A stretch of DNA of 64,000 nt, taken from assembly GCF_001424705.1 (NCBI RefSeq), contig NZ_LMRA01000034.1, forward strand, positions 307,988-371,987. Reading direction: 5' to 3'. The number at the start of each line of letters is the position of its first letter. Position 1 is the first letter of the stretch. The translations under genes and the position numbers were made by a program. Origin of the DNA: Methylobacterium sp. Leaf465. GTDB taxonomy: Bacteria > Pseudomonadota > Alphaproteobacteria > Rhizobiales > Beijerinckiaceae. Positions 39,309-47,994 of the stretch are shown here, one piece after another. The notes beneath the pieces were generated by a model. The model did no database searches. It had not been told where the DNA came from and worked only from the letters and a program-made list of their open reading frames with translations.

Positions 39309-39737
39309 ATGCTCGAGGAGTTCAAGAAGTTCGCGTTGCGCGGCAACGTCGTCGACCTCGCCGTCGGCGTGATCATCGGTGCCGCCTTCGGAGCCATCGT
39401 GACCTCGGCGGTGCAGGACCTGTTCATGCCGATGATCGGCGCGATCACCGGCGGTCTCGACTTCTCGAACTACTACATCGCGCTGTCATCCAGCGTGCAG
39501 AAGGGCGCGGCCTATGTCGACGCGAAGAAGCAGGGCGCGGTGATCGGCTACGGCCAGTTCATCACCGTGGCGCTCAACTTCCTCATCGTGGCCTTCGTGC
39601 TGTTCCTCGTGATCCGGGCGATGAACCGCCTCGTGAGCAAGGAGGAGACCAAGCCCGAGGCCGTGGCCGAAGTTCCGGCCGATGTGAAGCTGCTCTCCGA
39701 GATCCGCGACATCCTGGCGACCAAGCCGAGGGTCTGA
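39309..39737 (+). CDS. mscL: Large-conductance mechanosensitive channel
   Basis: 142 aa. The N-terminus [20 protein letters not shown] and the pore helix [13 protein letters not shown] are diagnostic of MscL. The second helix ([15 protein letters not shown], about residues 78-97) and a charged C-terminal helix complete the channel. It releases solutes during osmotic downshock. It converges on the NepR-like ORF with a 4-nt gap. Confidence 0.95.
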   Translation: MLEEFKKFALRGNVVDLAVGVIIGAAFGAIVTSAVQDLFMPMIGAITGGLDFSNYYIALSSSVQKGAAYVDAKKQGAVIGYGQFITVALNFLIVAFVLFLVIRAMNRLVSKEETKPEAVAEVPADVKLLSEIRDILATKPRV

Positions 39738-39741
39738 CGAT

Positions 39742-40008
39742 CTAGGGGGCTTCGTCGGGCTTCGGGGCCGCCCCGAGGTCGCCGAGCAGGCCCTCGAGGG
39801 CCTGCTCGACCGCGCCCGTGCCCTCCTCGTGGGTCTTCAGCCGCACCTCGAGCCGCTTCAGCTGGGGGGCGAAAGCCTCCGGGGCGGCCGGATCGCCGAG
39901 ATAGTCCGGGACGGTCTCGCCGGTGGTGAACACCGTCCGCAGCTGTTGGCCGAGATGATCGCGGACCGGCTCGGGAAGGGCCGGGTCGAGCGTGGAATCG
40001 TCTGCCAT
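39742..40008 (-). CDS. Small NepR-like hypothetical protein
   Basis: 88 aa. The segment VRDHLGQQLRTVF (residues 15-27) resembles helix 1 of the anti-sigma factor NepR and also the N-terminus of the sigma factor encoded 0.8 kb away (IRTHLGEHLRTVY). The helix-2 part is less clear (FAPQLKRLE, about residues 47-55), and the rest is acidic. If it is a NepR paralogue it would bind EcfG or PhyR; that is inference from a short match. A longer start at 40020-40035 is possible. Confidence 0.55.
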   Translation of the reverse strand: MADDSTLDPALPEPVRDHLGQQLRTVFTTGETVPDYLGDPAAPEAFAPQLKRLEVRLKTHEEGTGAVEQALEGLLGDLGAAPKPDEAP

Positions 40009-40151
40009 TGTCTGGGTATCCCTCGCGTCCATCGACAAATTCGTACCCACGCGACGCGTACCGAGAAGAGTAACGGCCGAGATCGTCAAGTGTTGCACCG
40101 GTCATCGTCCGAAAGCCACCGGGGGAGGGCGGGGATGAACTGGTCCGAACA

Positions 40152-40187
40152 GAAAAAGGCCTCCGGCGAGGGCGTCGCCGGAGGCCT
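40152..40187 (-). terminator. Strong intrinsic terminator of the DUF1236 gene
   Basis: AGGCCTCCGGCGA (40157-40169) and TCGCCGGAGGCCT (40175-40187) form a perfect 13-bp stem with a 5-nt loop. Read on the minus strand the stem is followed by TTTTT (AAAAA at 40153-40157 on the plus strand). It sits 37 nt beyond the DUF1236 stop codon. Confidence 0.9.
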
Positions 40188-40223
40188 CGATCAATCCCCG
40201 CGCCGAGGGCGCGGCGGAAATCC

Positions 40224-40634
40224 TTAGTCGATCACTTCGACGATGCGGTGGCTGCGGTCGACCAGCACCGGACGCTCGTTGACGATGGTGTAGCGGGCGC
40301 CGCGGGCGTTGTACTCGGCGGGGACATCGTAATAGGTCACGCCCGAGTTCGGCAGCACGGCGCCGACGCGGACGTCGCCGTTGTAGTCGTAGGACGAGCG
40401 ACGCTCGCGGGTGACGTACTGACGGAAGCGGGGACGGTCATCGACGCCGAGGATGCCGCCGACCGTGCCGGTCGCCGCACCGACCGCGCCGCCGACGATC
40501 GCTCCGACCGGGCCGGCCGCATCCGCACCCTCTTGGGCGCCGCGCTCGGCGCCGCGTACCAGGCCCTGCGCCTGGGCGGCCATAGGCAGGCTGAGGGCGA
40601 TCGCGGAAGCGGCGAGAAGGGTCTTGAAGTTCAT
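40224..40634 (-). CDS. DUF1236 domain secreted protein
   Basis: 136 aa. A signal peptide (about residues 1-22, ending AAQAQ) is followed by a glycine-rich stretch, GPVGAIVGGAVGAATGTVGG, then DDRPRFRQYVTRERR and the DUF1236 ending ARYTIVNERPVLVDRSHRIVEVI. The family is common in Rhizobiales and unassigned. AGGAG on the minus strand precedes ATG 40634. A strong terminator follows the stop, so it is probably a single-gene transcript. Confidence 0.87.
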   Translation of the reverse strand: MNFKTLLAASAIALSLPMAAQAQGLVRGAERGAQEGADAAGPVGAIVGGAVGAATGTVGGILGVDDRPRFRQYVTRERRSSYDYNGDVRVGAVLPNSGVTYYDVPAEYNARGARYTIVNERPVLVDRSHRIVEVID

Positions 40635-40838
40635 CGTGAAGCTCCTGAACGAGGATCCCGCGACGCTGTGAAGCGCTGCCGGGTTCAGGGCAGTAACGTC
40701 CAACTCCCGGAAGGGATGCGTCGAAAGTTCCGAGACCGAACGGAGCGGAGGGCCTTGTCCGCCGCGCCGGCGGCCGCGGCCGGACCCCTTACGGGCCGGC
40801 GGTCGCGGGCCGCCGGGATCGGACTTCCCCGGGCGGGA

Positions 40839-41579
40839 TCAGGCTTCCTTGGGCATGGCCGACTGGATCAGCCGGTCCGAGCTCAGGTCCTCCTCGTCGT
40901 AGCCCAGGAGCTCGGCGAGGCGCCCGCGGGCCCGGCTGACGCGGCTCTTCACGGTGCCGACCTTGCAGCCCATGATGGCCGCGGCCTCCTCGTAGGAGAC
41001 GCCCTCGGCGCCGACGAGCACAAGCGCCTCGCGCTGGTCCGGCGGCAGCTTGCCCAGAGCCGTCTGCAGGTCCTCGACGTCGAGGCGGTCGCCCTGGTGC
41101 GGGGCGGTGGCGAGGCGGGCGGCGTAGGAGCCGTCCTGGTCCTCGACCTCGCGCACGCGCTTGCGGTGGTCCGAGTAGAAGATGTTGCGCAGGATCGTGA
41201 ACAGCCAGGCGTTCAGGTTGGTGCCCGGCTGGAAGCGGGCGCGGTGCTGCCAGCCCTTCAGCAGGGTGTCCTGCACGAGGTCGTCGGAGCGGGCCGGGTT
41301 GCTCGTCAGCGACAGGGCGAAGGCGCGCAGGGACGGCACGGCCGCCAGCAGGCCGTTGCGGAACTCGGGCTCGATCGCCTCGCCGCGCGCCTTGAGGGCG
41401 GCCTCCAGCTGCGCGATGAGTTCGGCGAAGCGGGTCGGCTGTTCGTCCGCGGGCAGGCGGTCGTAGACCGTGCGCAGGTGCTCGCCCAGATGGGTCCGGA
41501 TGTTCGAGGACAGGTTCGGCCGGCCATCGGCTGAGGCCGACAGGGCGTCGGGGGCGGTGTCGGTCACGTCGCGTGTCAT
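40839..41579 (-). CDS. EcfG-type (ECF15) sigma factor with NepR-like N-terminal domain
   Basis: 246 aa. Residues ~75-246 form an ECF sigma factor of the alphaproteobacterial general stress type: region 2 with AAVPSLRAFALSL, DDLVQDTLLKGW and LNAWLFTILRNIFYSDHRKR, and region 4 with LGKLPPDQREALVLVGAEG and CKVGTVKSRVSRARGRL. Before it, residues 27-63 (41391-41501) read like NepR: IRTHLGEHLRTVYDRL followed by TRFAELIAQLEAALK. In the usual circuit NepR is a separate protein that holds EcfG until phosphorylated PhyR takes it away; here the two appear fused. Start ATG 41579 is chosen; no strong Shine-Dalgarno is seen. No PhyR gene is in the window. Confidence 0.88.
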   Translation of the reverse strand: MTRDVTDTAPDALSASADGRPNLSSNIRTHLGEHLRTVYDRLPADEQPTRFAELIAQLEAALKARGEAIEPEFRNGLLAAVPSLRAFALSLTSNPARSDDLVQDTLLKGWQHRARFQPGTNLNAWLFTILRNIFYSDHRKRVREVEDQDGSYAARLATAPHQGDRLDVEDLQTALGKLPPDQREALVLVGAEGVSYEEAAAIMGCKVGTVKSRVSRARGRLAELLGYDEEDLSSDRLIQSAMPKEA

Positions 41580-41729
41580 GGCTCGTCGTAATCTGGGGCG
41601 GTCAGGTTTCGTGTCGGCCCGAGGCGTCCGAGAAGCACCCGCGTGGTCAACTGATGTCGGGCGTTGTAGCGCATCTGGGCCGGCCACGCATCCCGCCGGA
41701 CAACCGTGGCGGTTCTGCGCCGCGCCGCA

Positions 41730-42587
41730 TCAACAGCCGCAGGGGGACGGGACCCGGTCCGGGCGCGGGATCGCCTTGGCGGAGGCCCCCTTGGACGAGC
41801 CTCCCGGGGCATTGGCCGGCTTGAGGGTGCGCACCACGCCGTCGCGCAGGGAGAGCACGTGGCCGCGCTCCACGTCGGTCCAGCACTCGTCGCGGGTGAG
41901 GGCCTTCGTGGCGATCACCGTGACGACATCCTTCGCGCCGGTCTCCTGCGCGAAATCGACCCGCCAGTCCTCGTCCACCAGGGTCGCGGTGCCGAAGGGG
42001 GCACGGCGGGTCAGGTAGCACAGGCGCTTGCCGCAATGGGCGTAGAGGGTGCGGCTGTCCGACAGCAGCATGTTGAAGACGCCGAGGCCGTGCAGGGCCG
42101 CGCACAGGTCCGCCACGGCCCGGTCGATGCGGACCGGGCTCGGCAGGTCGGGCCAGCGCTGCTGGAGCTGGTCGAGCATCCAGCAGAAGGCGTGCTCGCT
42201 GTCCGTGGAACCGACCGGCTTGAACCAGGTCAGGGGCCACTTCTTCACGCCCTTGAGCTGGCCATTGTGCGCGAAGGTCCACCGGCGGCCCCACAATTCG
42301 CGGCTGAAGGGATGGGTGTTCTCGAGGTTGACCCGGCCGCGATTGGCCTTGCGCACGTGGGCGATGACGATGCGGCTCTTGATCGGCGTCCGGCGCAGGA
42401 GCCGGGCGAGCTCCGACTGCGCGCTCGGTTCCGGCTCGTGGAAGGCGCGGGCGCCGCGTCCCTCGTAGAAGCTGATGCCCCAGCCGTCGGCATGCGGGCC
42501 GGTCTCGCCCCCGCGCCGCGCCAGGGCGGCGAAGGAGAAGCGGATATCCGTGGGCACGTTCGCGCTCATGCCGAGCAGTTCGCACAT
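41730..42587 (-). CDS. Class II glutamine amidotransferase (YafJ/EgtC-like)
   Basis: 285 aa. Cys2, directly after the initiator Met (MCELLGMSANVP), is the nucleophile of class II amidotransferases. HADGWGISFY, VIAHVRKANRG and FAHNGQLKG are the other conserved blocks. Length and lack of other domains fit the YafJ/EgtC subgroup. No ergothioneine genes are adjacent, so the substrate is unknown. It lies 150 nt upstream of the sigma factor on the same strand. Confidence 0.87.
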   Translation of the reverse strand: MCELLGMSANVPTDIRFSFAALARRGGETGPHADGWGISFYEGRGARAFHEPEPSAQSELARLLRRTPIKSRIVIAHVRKANRGRVNLENTHPFSRELWGRRWTFAHNGQLKGVKKWPLTWFKPVGSTDSEHAFCWMLDQLQQRWPDLPSPVRIDRAVADLCAALHGLGVFNMLLSDSRTLYAHCGKRLCYLTRRAPFGTATLVDEDWRVDFAQETGAKDVVTVIATKALTRDECWTDVERGHVLSLRDGVVRTLKPANAPGGSSKGASAKAIPRPDRVPSPCGC

Positions 42588-42900
42588 GGAGGTTCGGGGG
42601 ACTTCGCGAGGGACGGAGGGAGGACGTTGCGGGGCGGCGGACCCCTGGGGGTGCCGAGCGACCCACTCTAGAGGATTTTCCCGCCCGCGGGAGCCGCTAA
42701 TCCGCCTGAAACGTCCGGAGTGCGCGCTGGGTCCGCGCCGCCGGCGTCGCGCCGGGCGATGATCGGGAACGGCGGCGGAGAAGGGCAGCGGAGAAGGGCG
42801 GTCCGGCCCGCCGAGGTGCGCCCCCGCGCTTTCGCCGCCGGGGACGATCCTCTAAGCCGCTCCCCGGGCCCCTTTCCGGGGCGTCGTGGACAGGGTGCCG
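42588..42900. other. Divergent intergenic region, nothing recognised
   Basis: About 310 nt between the amidotransferase and the degenerate ABC gene. A short direct repeat GCGGAGAAGGGC occurs twice (around 42776-42805). I see no RNA gene or clear promoter. Confidence 0.5.
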
Positions 42901-45447
42901 ATGGACCGCGATCCGATCGCCTTCACCTGGCGGACCGCGCGGCGGGAGCATGCCGCCGCGGTCGGGCTGGCGCTCGGTCTCGGCGGACCCCTCGCGCTGC
43001 TCGCACTCCTGTGCCTGCGGGATCTCGTCGGCGTGCAGGTGCACGACACCGATCCAACGGGACCGTTCCTGCGGATCGCCGCGGCCCTGCCCTGGCGTCC
43101 CGCCGCCGAGGGACCCTTCGTGGCCTTCGCGGGCTGGATCCTGCCCCACGGCGAACTCGTGCGCGCGGCCTTCCTGGGGCTCGCGGCGGCGGCCCTCGCC
43201 TCGGCCGGTCTCGGCTGGGCCGTGGCGCGCCTGTGCTTCCATGCCCAGACCCGGACGGTGGCGGCCCTGCAGGGGCGGGTCACCGAGGCGATCCTGCGCG
43301 CGCCGCCCGGCGCCCGCGACGAGGCCCGCGCCCTGGCCCAGGCCATGGGAGACCTCCTCGCCCGCCTCGACACGCTGTTCGGCCTGGCGATCCTGGTCCC
43401 GGCGCTGGCGGTCGGCGGCACCGTCCTCGCCCTGGTCCTCGCCGGCCTCGCCGCGCCGCGCCTCGTGGCCACGGTCGCCGCCGGGCTCCTGGCCGCCGGC
43501 CTCGCCCGGGCGCTGATCCAGCGGCGGATGCAGGACCGGGCCGCCCTGCGCCTCCGGGCCGGCGGGGCCGCCGGGCGGGCTCTCGCCGACCTGATCCGCC
43601 GCATGCCGGCGGTGCGGGCGCACGGGGCCGCCGCCTTCGAGCGCGAGCGCCTCGCGGCCAAGGGCGCCAGCACCCGCGACGCCCTCGCGGCCTCGGAATC
43701 CGCCCTGGCCTATGCCCGCGCGCCCTCCATGGCGCTGGCGATCCTGCTGCCCGCGATCGTCGTGGCGGTGGCGCTGTGGCGCGGCCACGACGGCACCACC
43801 GAGCCGGTGGAGCCCGGGGCGCTGCTGGCCGCCGCCGGTGGTTTCGCCCTCGCGGTGGTCGCCCTCACCGTGACCCTGCGGATGGCGAGCCTGCATCGCA
43901 TCCTCGCCGGCCCGTTCCGCGACGTCGCCGTCGCCGTGCCGGCCCTCGAGGGCCGTGCCCCGGCCCGCCCCGGCACGGTGACGGCCCTGCCGGAGGCGGG
44001 CGCCCTGGTGGCGCAGGGGGTCGGGGCCTACGATCCCGCCACCGGCGAGCGGCTGGCCGGCGTCGACGCCGCCCTGCCGATGCCCGGCCACGTCGCCATC
44101 CTGGGCGAGCGCGGCAGCGGCAGCCGGGTGCTCGCCGCGATCCTGGCCGGGCAGCTCGAACCCTCCGCCGGCGCGGTCACCTACGGCGGCATCGACCTGC
44201 GCGCCTTCGAGCCGGAGGAGCGGGCCCGGCGCATCGCCCTGGCGGGGGCCGAGGCCATTCTCATCGAAGGGTCCCTGCGCCAGAACATCCTCTACGGCGC
44301 CTCCGGGACCCCCGATCCCGACGACCTCATCGCCACCCTGCGGATCACCGGCCTCGACGCCTTCGCGTATGCACGCGGCCTGGAGGGCACGGTCGATCCG
44401 GCGGCCGAGCCGGAGATCGCCCGTGCCGTGGTGGCCGCCCGCCACGCGGTCCGCGACGCGCTCGCCGCCGACAAGGCCGGCCGCCTGGTGGAGCCCTTCG
44501 ATCCGGCCCGCTACAACCACCAGGCCACGGTGGGCGAGAACATCCTCTTCGGCGAGGCGGTGGGGCCGGCCTTCGCCTCCGACCACATCGCGGCGCACCC
44601 GTATCTCCGCGCCGTCCTGGAGGCGGAGGGCCTCAGTCGCCCTCTCACGGAGATCGGTCTCCAGGTCGCCCGCAGCCTCGTGGAGATCTTCGCCGACCTG
44701 CCCGACGATCATCCGCTGTTCGAGACGTTCTCGCTGTTCCCGGCCGCCGAGCGGGGCTTCTTCGAGGATCTCGTCGGCCGCCAGCCCGAGGCCAAGGGCT
44801 GGCGCCGCGGCCCGGCCGGCCAGCGCGACCGCAAGCGCCTGATCGGCCTCGCCCTGCGCTACAGCGAGACGCGGCACCGCTTCGGCCTCATCGACGCCGC
44901 CTTCGAGGAGCGGCTGGTGGAGGCCCGCCGCTCCTTCGCACGCCTGATGCCCGCCAACCTGCGGGGAATGGTCGAGTTCTACGATCCGGCCCGGCTCACC
45001 GCCGCCGCGAGTCTGGAGGAGAACATCCTGTTCGGCCGCATCAACGGCGAGGAGGCCGGCGCCGAGGCCCGGGTGCGGGCCCTGGTGCGCCGGGTGCTCG
45101 CCGACGAGGGCCTGGAACCGGCCGTCTACCGCCTCGGCCTCGAGAGCCGGGTCGAGCCCGGCCTCGCCGGGGGCGGCGCCAGCCTCGGCGAGAACGCCAT
45201 CGGCCCGCGCGAGCGCATCGCCATCGACCTCGCCCGCTGCCTCGTGCGCCGGCCGGACATCGTCGTCATCGCCATCGCCCTGGAGGACCGGAAGGGCGAC
45301 GAGATCCGCGCCCGTCTGGCGGCCCTGCGGGCGGCCCGGGCCGGCCGCGGACTCATCGTCTGCCTGCCGGATGCCGAGGCCCTGGCCGGGGTCGAGCCCT
45401 TCGACGCGGTGCTGCGCATCGAGCGCAACACGGTGCTGGCTGCCTGA
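42901..45447 (+). CDS. Degenerate ABC exporter-like protein with triplicated 'ENILFG' motif
   Basis: 848 aa. Around six hydrophobic segments (residues ~15-300) are followed by an ABC-ATPase-like region that has lost key residues. The Walker A is GERGSGSR (402-409) without the lysine, and the signature region reads GPRERIAIDLARC (768-780) in place of LSGGQ. The Walker B end reads DIVVIAIALE, lacking the Asp-Glu pair. Three copies of the motif after a Q-loop are seen: QNILYGA (461), ENILFGE (546) and ENILFGR (707), where a normal ATPase has one, with about 300 extra residues between Q-loop and signature. ATP hydrolysis looks unlikely. AGGG precedes ATG 42901; GTG 42886 is an alternative. A transport or scaffold role cannot be told apart. 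Confidence 0.75.
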   Translation: MDRDPIAFTWRTARREHAAAVGLALGLGGPLALLALLCLRDLVGVQVHDTDPTGPFLRIAAALPWRPAAEGPFVAFAGWILPHGELVRAAFLGLAAAALASAGLGWAVARLCFHAQTRTVAALQGRVTEAILRAPPGARDEARALAQAMGDLLARLDTLFGLAILVPALAVGGTVLALVLAGLAAPRLVATVAAGLLAAGLARALIQRRMQDRAALRLRAGGAAGRALADLIRRMPAVRAHGAAAFERERLAAKGASTRDALAASESALAYARAPSMALAILLPAIVVAVALWRGHDGTTEPVEPGALLAAAGGFALAVVALTVTLRMASLHRILAGPFRDVAVAVPALEGRAPARPGTVTALPEAGALVAQGVGAYDPATGERLAGVDAALPMPGHVAILGERGSGSRVLAAILAGQLEPSAGAVTYGGIDLRAFEPEERARRIALAGAEAILIEGSLRQNILYGASGTPDPDDLIATLRITGLDAFAYARGLEGTVDPAAEPEIARAVVAARHAVRDALAADKAGRLVEPFDPARYNHQATVGENILFGEAVGPAFASDHIAAHPYLRAVLEAEGLSRPLTEIGLQVARSLVEIFADLPDDHPLFETFSLFPAAERGFFEDLVGRQPEAKGWRRGPAGQRDRKRLIGLALRYSETRHRFGLIDAAFEERLVEARRSFARLMPANLRGMVEFYDPARLTAAASLEENILFGRINGEEAGAEARVRALVRRVLADEGLEPAVYRLGLESRVEPGLAGGGASLGENAIGPRERIAIDLARCLVRRPDIVVIAIALEDRKGDEIRARLAALRAARAGRGLIVCLPDAEALAGVEPFDAVLRIERNTVLAA

Positions 45448-45588
45448 TCGCGGGTGAGAACCCGGGACTTCTCCGGCTTTCCGGGGGCTTCCCCTATTGC
45501 CGCCCCATTGGGATGCGATAGGCAGGAGGGCGTGCATCGTGCACGGGCGTCCGCCCGCCAGCGGACGGGTCGCTCTTCAGGACCACGC

Positions 45589-46818
45589 ATGGTCTTCCTG
45601 TCCCGGGGCCCGCTCCGCCGTGCGGCGTCGGCCCTTCTCGCTCTCGCGACGCCGATCCTGGCCCTCGGCGCCGTGATGGCGGCGTCGCCGGCCGCGGCCG
45701 AGCCGTCCAAGGCCTTCGCGCCGATTCCGGCCGCCACCCTGGCCCTCATGCAGGCGCGGGGCACCACGGCGGCGGCCCCGGTGCTGTTCCGGGCCTACAA
45801 GAAGGAATCCGAGATCGAGGTCTGGAAGCGGGCCGGCAGCGGCCGCTTCGTCCACGTGAAGACCTTCCCGATCTGCCGCTGGTCGGGCCAGCTTGGCCCC
45901 AAGCGCAAGAGCGGCGACCGCCAGACCCCCGAGGGGTTCTACACGGTGCCGCAGCGCCAGATGAACCCGAATTCGCGCTACTACCTCTCCTTCGACGTCG
46001 GCTACCCCAATGCCTATGACCGGGCCCACGGCTCCACCGGTTCGGCCGTGATGGTGCACGGGGTCTGCTCGTCGATGGGCTGCTTTGCCATGACGGACCA
46101 GGTGGTGGGCGAGATCTACGCCATCGCCCGGGAGGCCTTCGCCGGCGGTCAATCCGCCTTCCAGTTCCAGTCCTTCCCGTTCCGGATGACGGCCGCGAAC
46201 ATGGCCCGGCACCGGGCCGATCCGAACATCGATTTCTGGCGCCAGCTCAAGGAGGGCGCCGATCGATTCGACGCCCTCGGCGAGGAGCCGGCCGTCAGCG
46301 TGGTCGGCGGTCGCTACGTCTTCGCCCCCGCGAAGGATCCGGCCAAGGAGGCCCAAGTCGTCGTCTATCGCGGGGCCGAGGAGGCGCGCATCGCCACCTT
46401 GGTGGAGGAGGGGAGCGCGGCCGTGCGCACCACCTATTCCGATGGGGCGCAGCATCCGTTCTGGGCGGCGCTCGCCGCCAAGGGGGCCTCCCTCGGCGAC
46501 GTGAGCCGGCCGGAAGCCCTCGCGTATGCGGGCCAGGAGGTGGTGGTCATCGCGGCCCGGCCACGCCCGGTCCCCGTGGCCGAGGCGGTGTGGTCGCGCT
46601 GGATCGCGCCGGACTCGCCGCTCTCGCGAACCCGGATGCCGGGCTTCGTCCCGGCTTATGAGCGCATGGCGCCGCTCTTCGCGCCCCTGGCGACGGCCGC
46701 CCTCGGGACGGAGGCTTATCCTGTCGCCTGGCCGCGCTTGGTTCGCTTCGGCCTGTCGGGCACTCTGCCGGTGCCCGGTCCGGCCCGGGGCACCCTCGAC
46801 GTCCTGGCACAGCGGTGA
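45589..46818 (+). CDS. YafK-type murein L,D-transpeptidase family protein
   Basis: 409 aa secreted protein. A signal peptide (about residues 1-37, ending PAAAEP) precedes the YkuD-like domain. GDRQTPEGFYTVPQ and the catalytic block MVHGVCSSMGCFAMTD (His plus Cys in HGxxxSxGC) identify the YafK branch, which acts on peptidoglycan crosslinks or lipoprotein attachment. The C-terminal 200 residues are not recognised. AGGA precedes ATG 45589, and the gene starts 141 nt after the ABC-like gene. Confidence 0.87.
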   Translation: MVFLSRGPLRRAASALLALATPILALGAVMAASPAAAEPSKAFAPIPAATLALMQARGTTAAAPVLFRAYKKESEIEVWKRAGSGRFVHVKTFPICRWSGQLGPKRKSGDRQTPEGFYTVPQRQMNPNSRYYLSFDVGYPNAYDRAHGSTGSAVMVHGVCSSMGCFAMTDQVVGEIYAIAREAFAGGQSAFQFQSFPFRMTAANMARHRADPNIDFWRQLKEGADRFDALGEEPAVSVVGGRYVFAPAKDPAKEAQVVVYRGAEEARIATLVEEGSAAVRTTYSDGAQHPFWAALAAKGASLGDVSRPEALAYAGQEVVVIAARPRPVPVAEAVWSRWIAPDSPLSRTRMPGFVPAYERMAPLFAPLATAALGTEAYPVAWPRLVRFGLSGTLPVPGPARGTLDVLAQR

Positions 46819-47049
46819 TTGGGCCGGTGGCCGGGTCGACACAGTTCGCCGGCGAAGTTCCGGGCCGGATGCCTCGCCGCCCAGCCATGTGCGCGCTCGC
46901 ACATCGGGGGGAGGGGCGGCTTACTACCTCAGAGCAGTTCCACTTCGATCCCGGCACCCGCCTACCGCCGACCCGCGAGGATTGGATCGCGCCGGTGCGA
47001 CGAAGGGCACCCGATCCAGATTGGGATCGGGGCATATGGTAATCGAACG

Positions 47050-47949
47050 ATGACCTTCTCCTCCCGTCCCTTCGCGGATGACGGCCTCACCCTGACCTTC
47101 TGGGGTGTACGCGGTTCGACGCCCGTCAGCGGCCCGGATTACATCGAGTTCGGTGGCAGCACGCCCTGTCTCGAGATCCGGTGCGGCGAGCGGCTGTTCC
47201 TCCTCGATGCGGGTTCGGGGCTGAATGCCTGCGGCCGCCATCACCGCGATGCGATGCCCAAGGAGATCGACCTCCTCTTCAGCCACCTGCACCTCGACCA
47301 CACCGCCGGTCTGCCGTTCTTCAAACCCGTGGTGCTGGACCCGGAGCGGACCCTCAACACCTATTGCGGCAATCTCGACGGGGAGAGCGCCGCCGCGGCC
47401 CTCGACCGGCTGTTCGCGCCGCCGCTGTTTCCCGTCACCCTCGACATCATTCCCTGCCGGCTCGCCCATCACGGCTTCAAGGCCGGCGAGCGGCTGACCT
47501 TCCCCGACGGCGCCACCGTCGACACGATCCTGCTCAACCATCCGCAGGGCTCGGTGGGCTACCGCTTCGAGCATGCGGGCCGGCGGCTCTGCGTGATCAG
47601 CGACATCGAGCACAGCGATCCGTGGCCGGACGCGGCCCTGAAGGACTTCGTGCGGGACGCCGACCTCGTGGTCTATGACGGCATGTTCACCGAGGGCGAG
47701 TATCCGGTCTGCCGGGGCTGGGGCCACTCGACCTGGCAGAAGGGCGTGGAACTGGCGCAGGCCGCCGGCGTGAAGGCCCTCGCCATCATCCACCTGCATC
47801 CCTGCCACACCGACGCGATGCTGCGCAGCGTCGAGGCCGACATGCAGGCGGCGATGCCCACCGCCTTCATCGCCCGCGAGCGCCAGACCGTGGCCGTGGG
47901 CGAGCCGGTGTGCAGCGCGCCCACCCTGGCCCTGGCGCGCACCGCCTGA
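47050..47949 (+). CDS. MBL-fold metallo-hydrolase
   Basis: 299 aa. The metal-binding motif SHLHLDHTAG (HxHxDH) lies near residue 76-85, after WGVRGSTPV and LLDAGSGL. ISDIEHSD holds the bridging aspartate region and HLHPCH a later histidine. The fold resembles the RNase Z/PhnP-like branch; the substrate is unknown. The 230 nt upstream, after the L,D-transpeptidase, hold no other gene. Confidence 0.85.
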   Translation: MTFSSRPFADDGLTLTFWGVRGSTPVSGPDYIEFGGSTPCLEIRCGERLFLLDAGSGLNACGRHHRDAMPKEIDLLFSHLHLDHTAGLPFFKPVVLDPERTLNTYCGNLDGESAAAALDRLFAPPLFPVTLDIIPCRLAHHGFKAGERLTFPDGATVDTILLNHPQGSVGYRFEHAGRRLCVISDIEHSDPWPDAALKDFVRDADLVVYDGMFTEGEYPVCRGWGHSTWQKGVELAQAAGVKALAIIHLHPCHTDAMLRSVEADMQAAMPTAFIARERQTVAVGEPVCSAPTLALARTA

Positions 47950-47994
47950 GGCGCAGGGGCCCTCGCCCGGACGGGGCGGGACCTGCCGGCTCGA

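Noticed and set aside
34879..39372. A 1,497-aa plus-strand frame across the chemoreceptor, MFS, psd, pssA and mscL genes
   Set aside because: It is a shifted-frame shadow in GC-rich DNA; five recognised proteins occupy the same strand in other frames.
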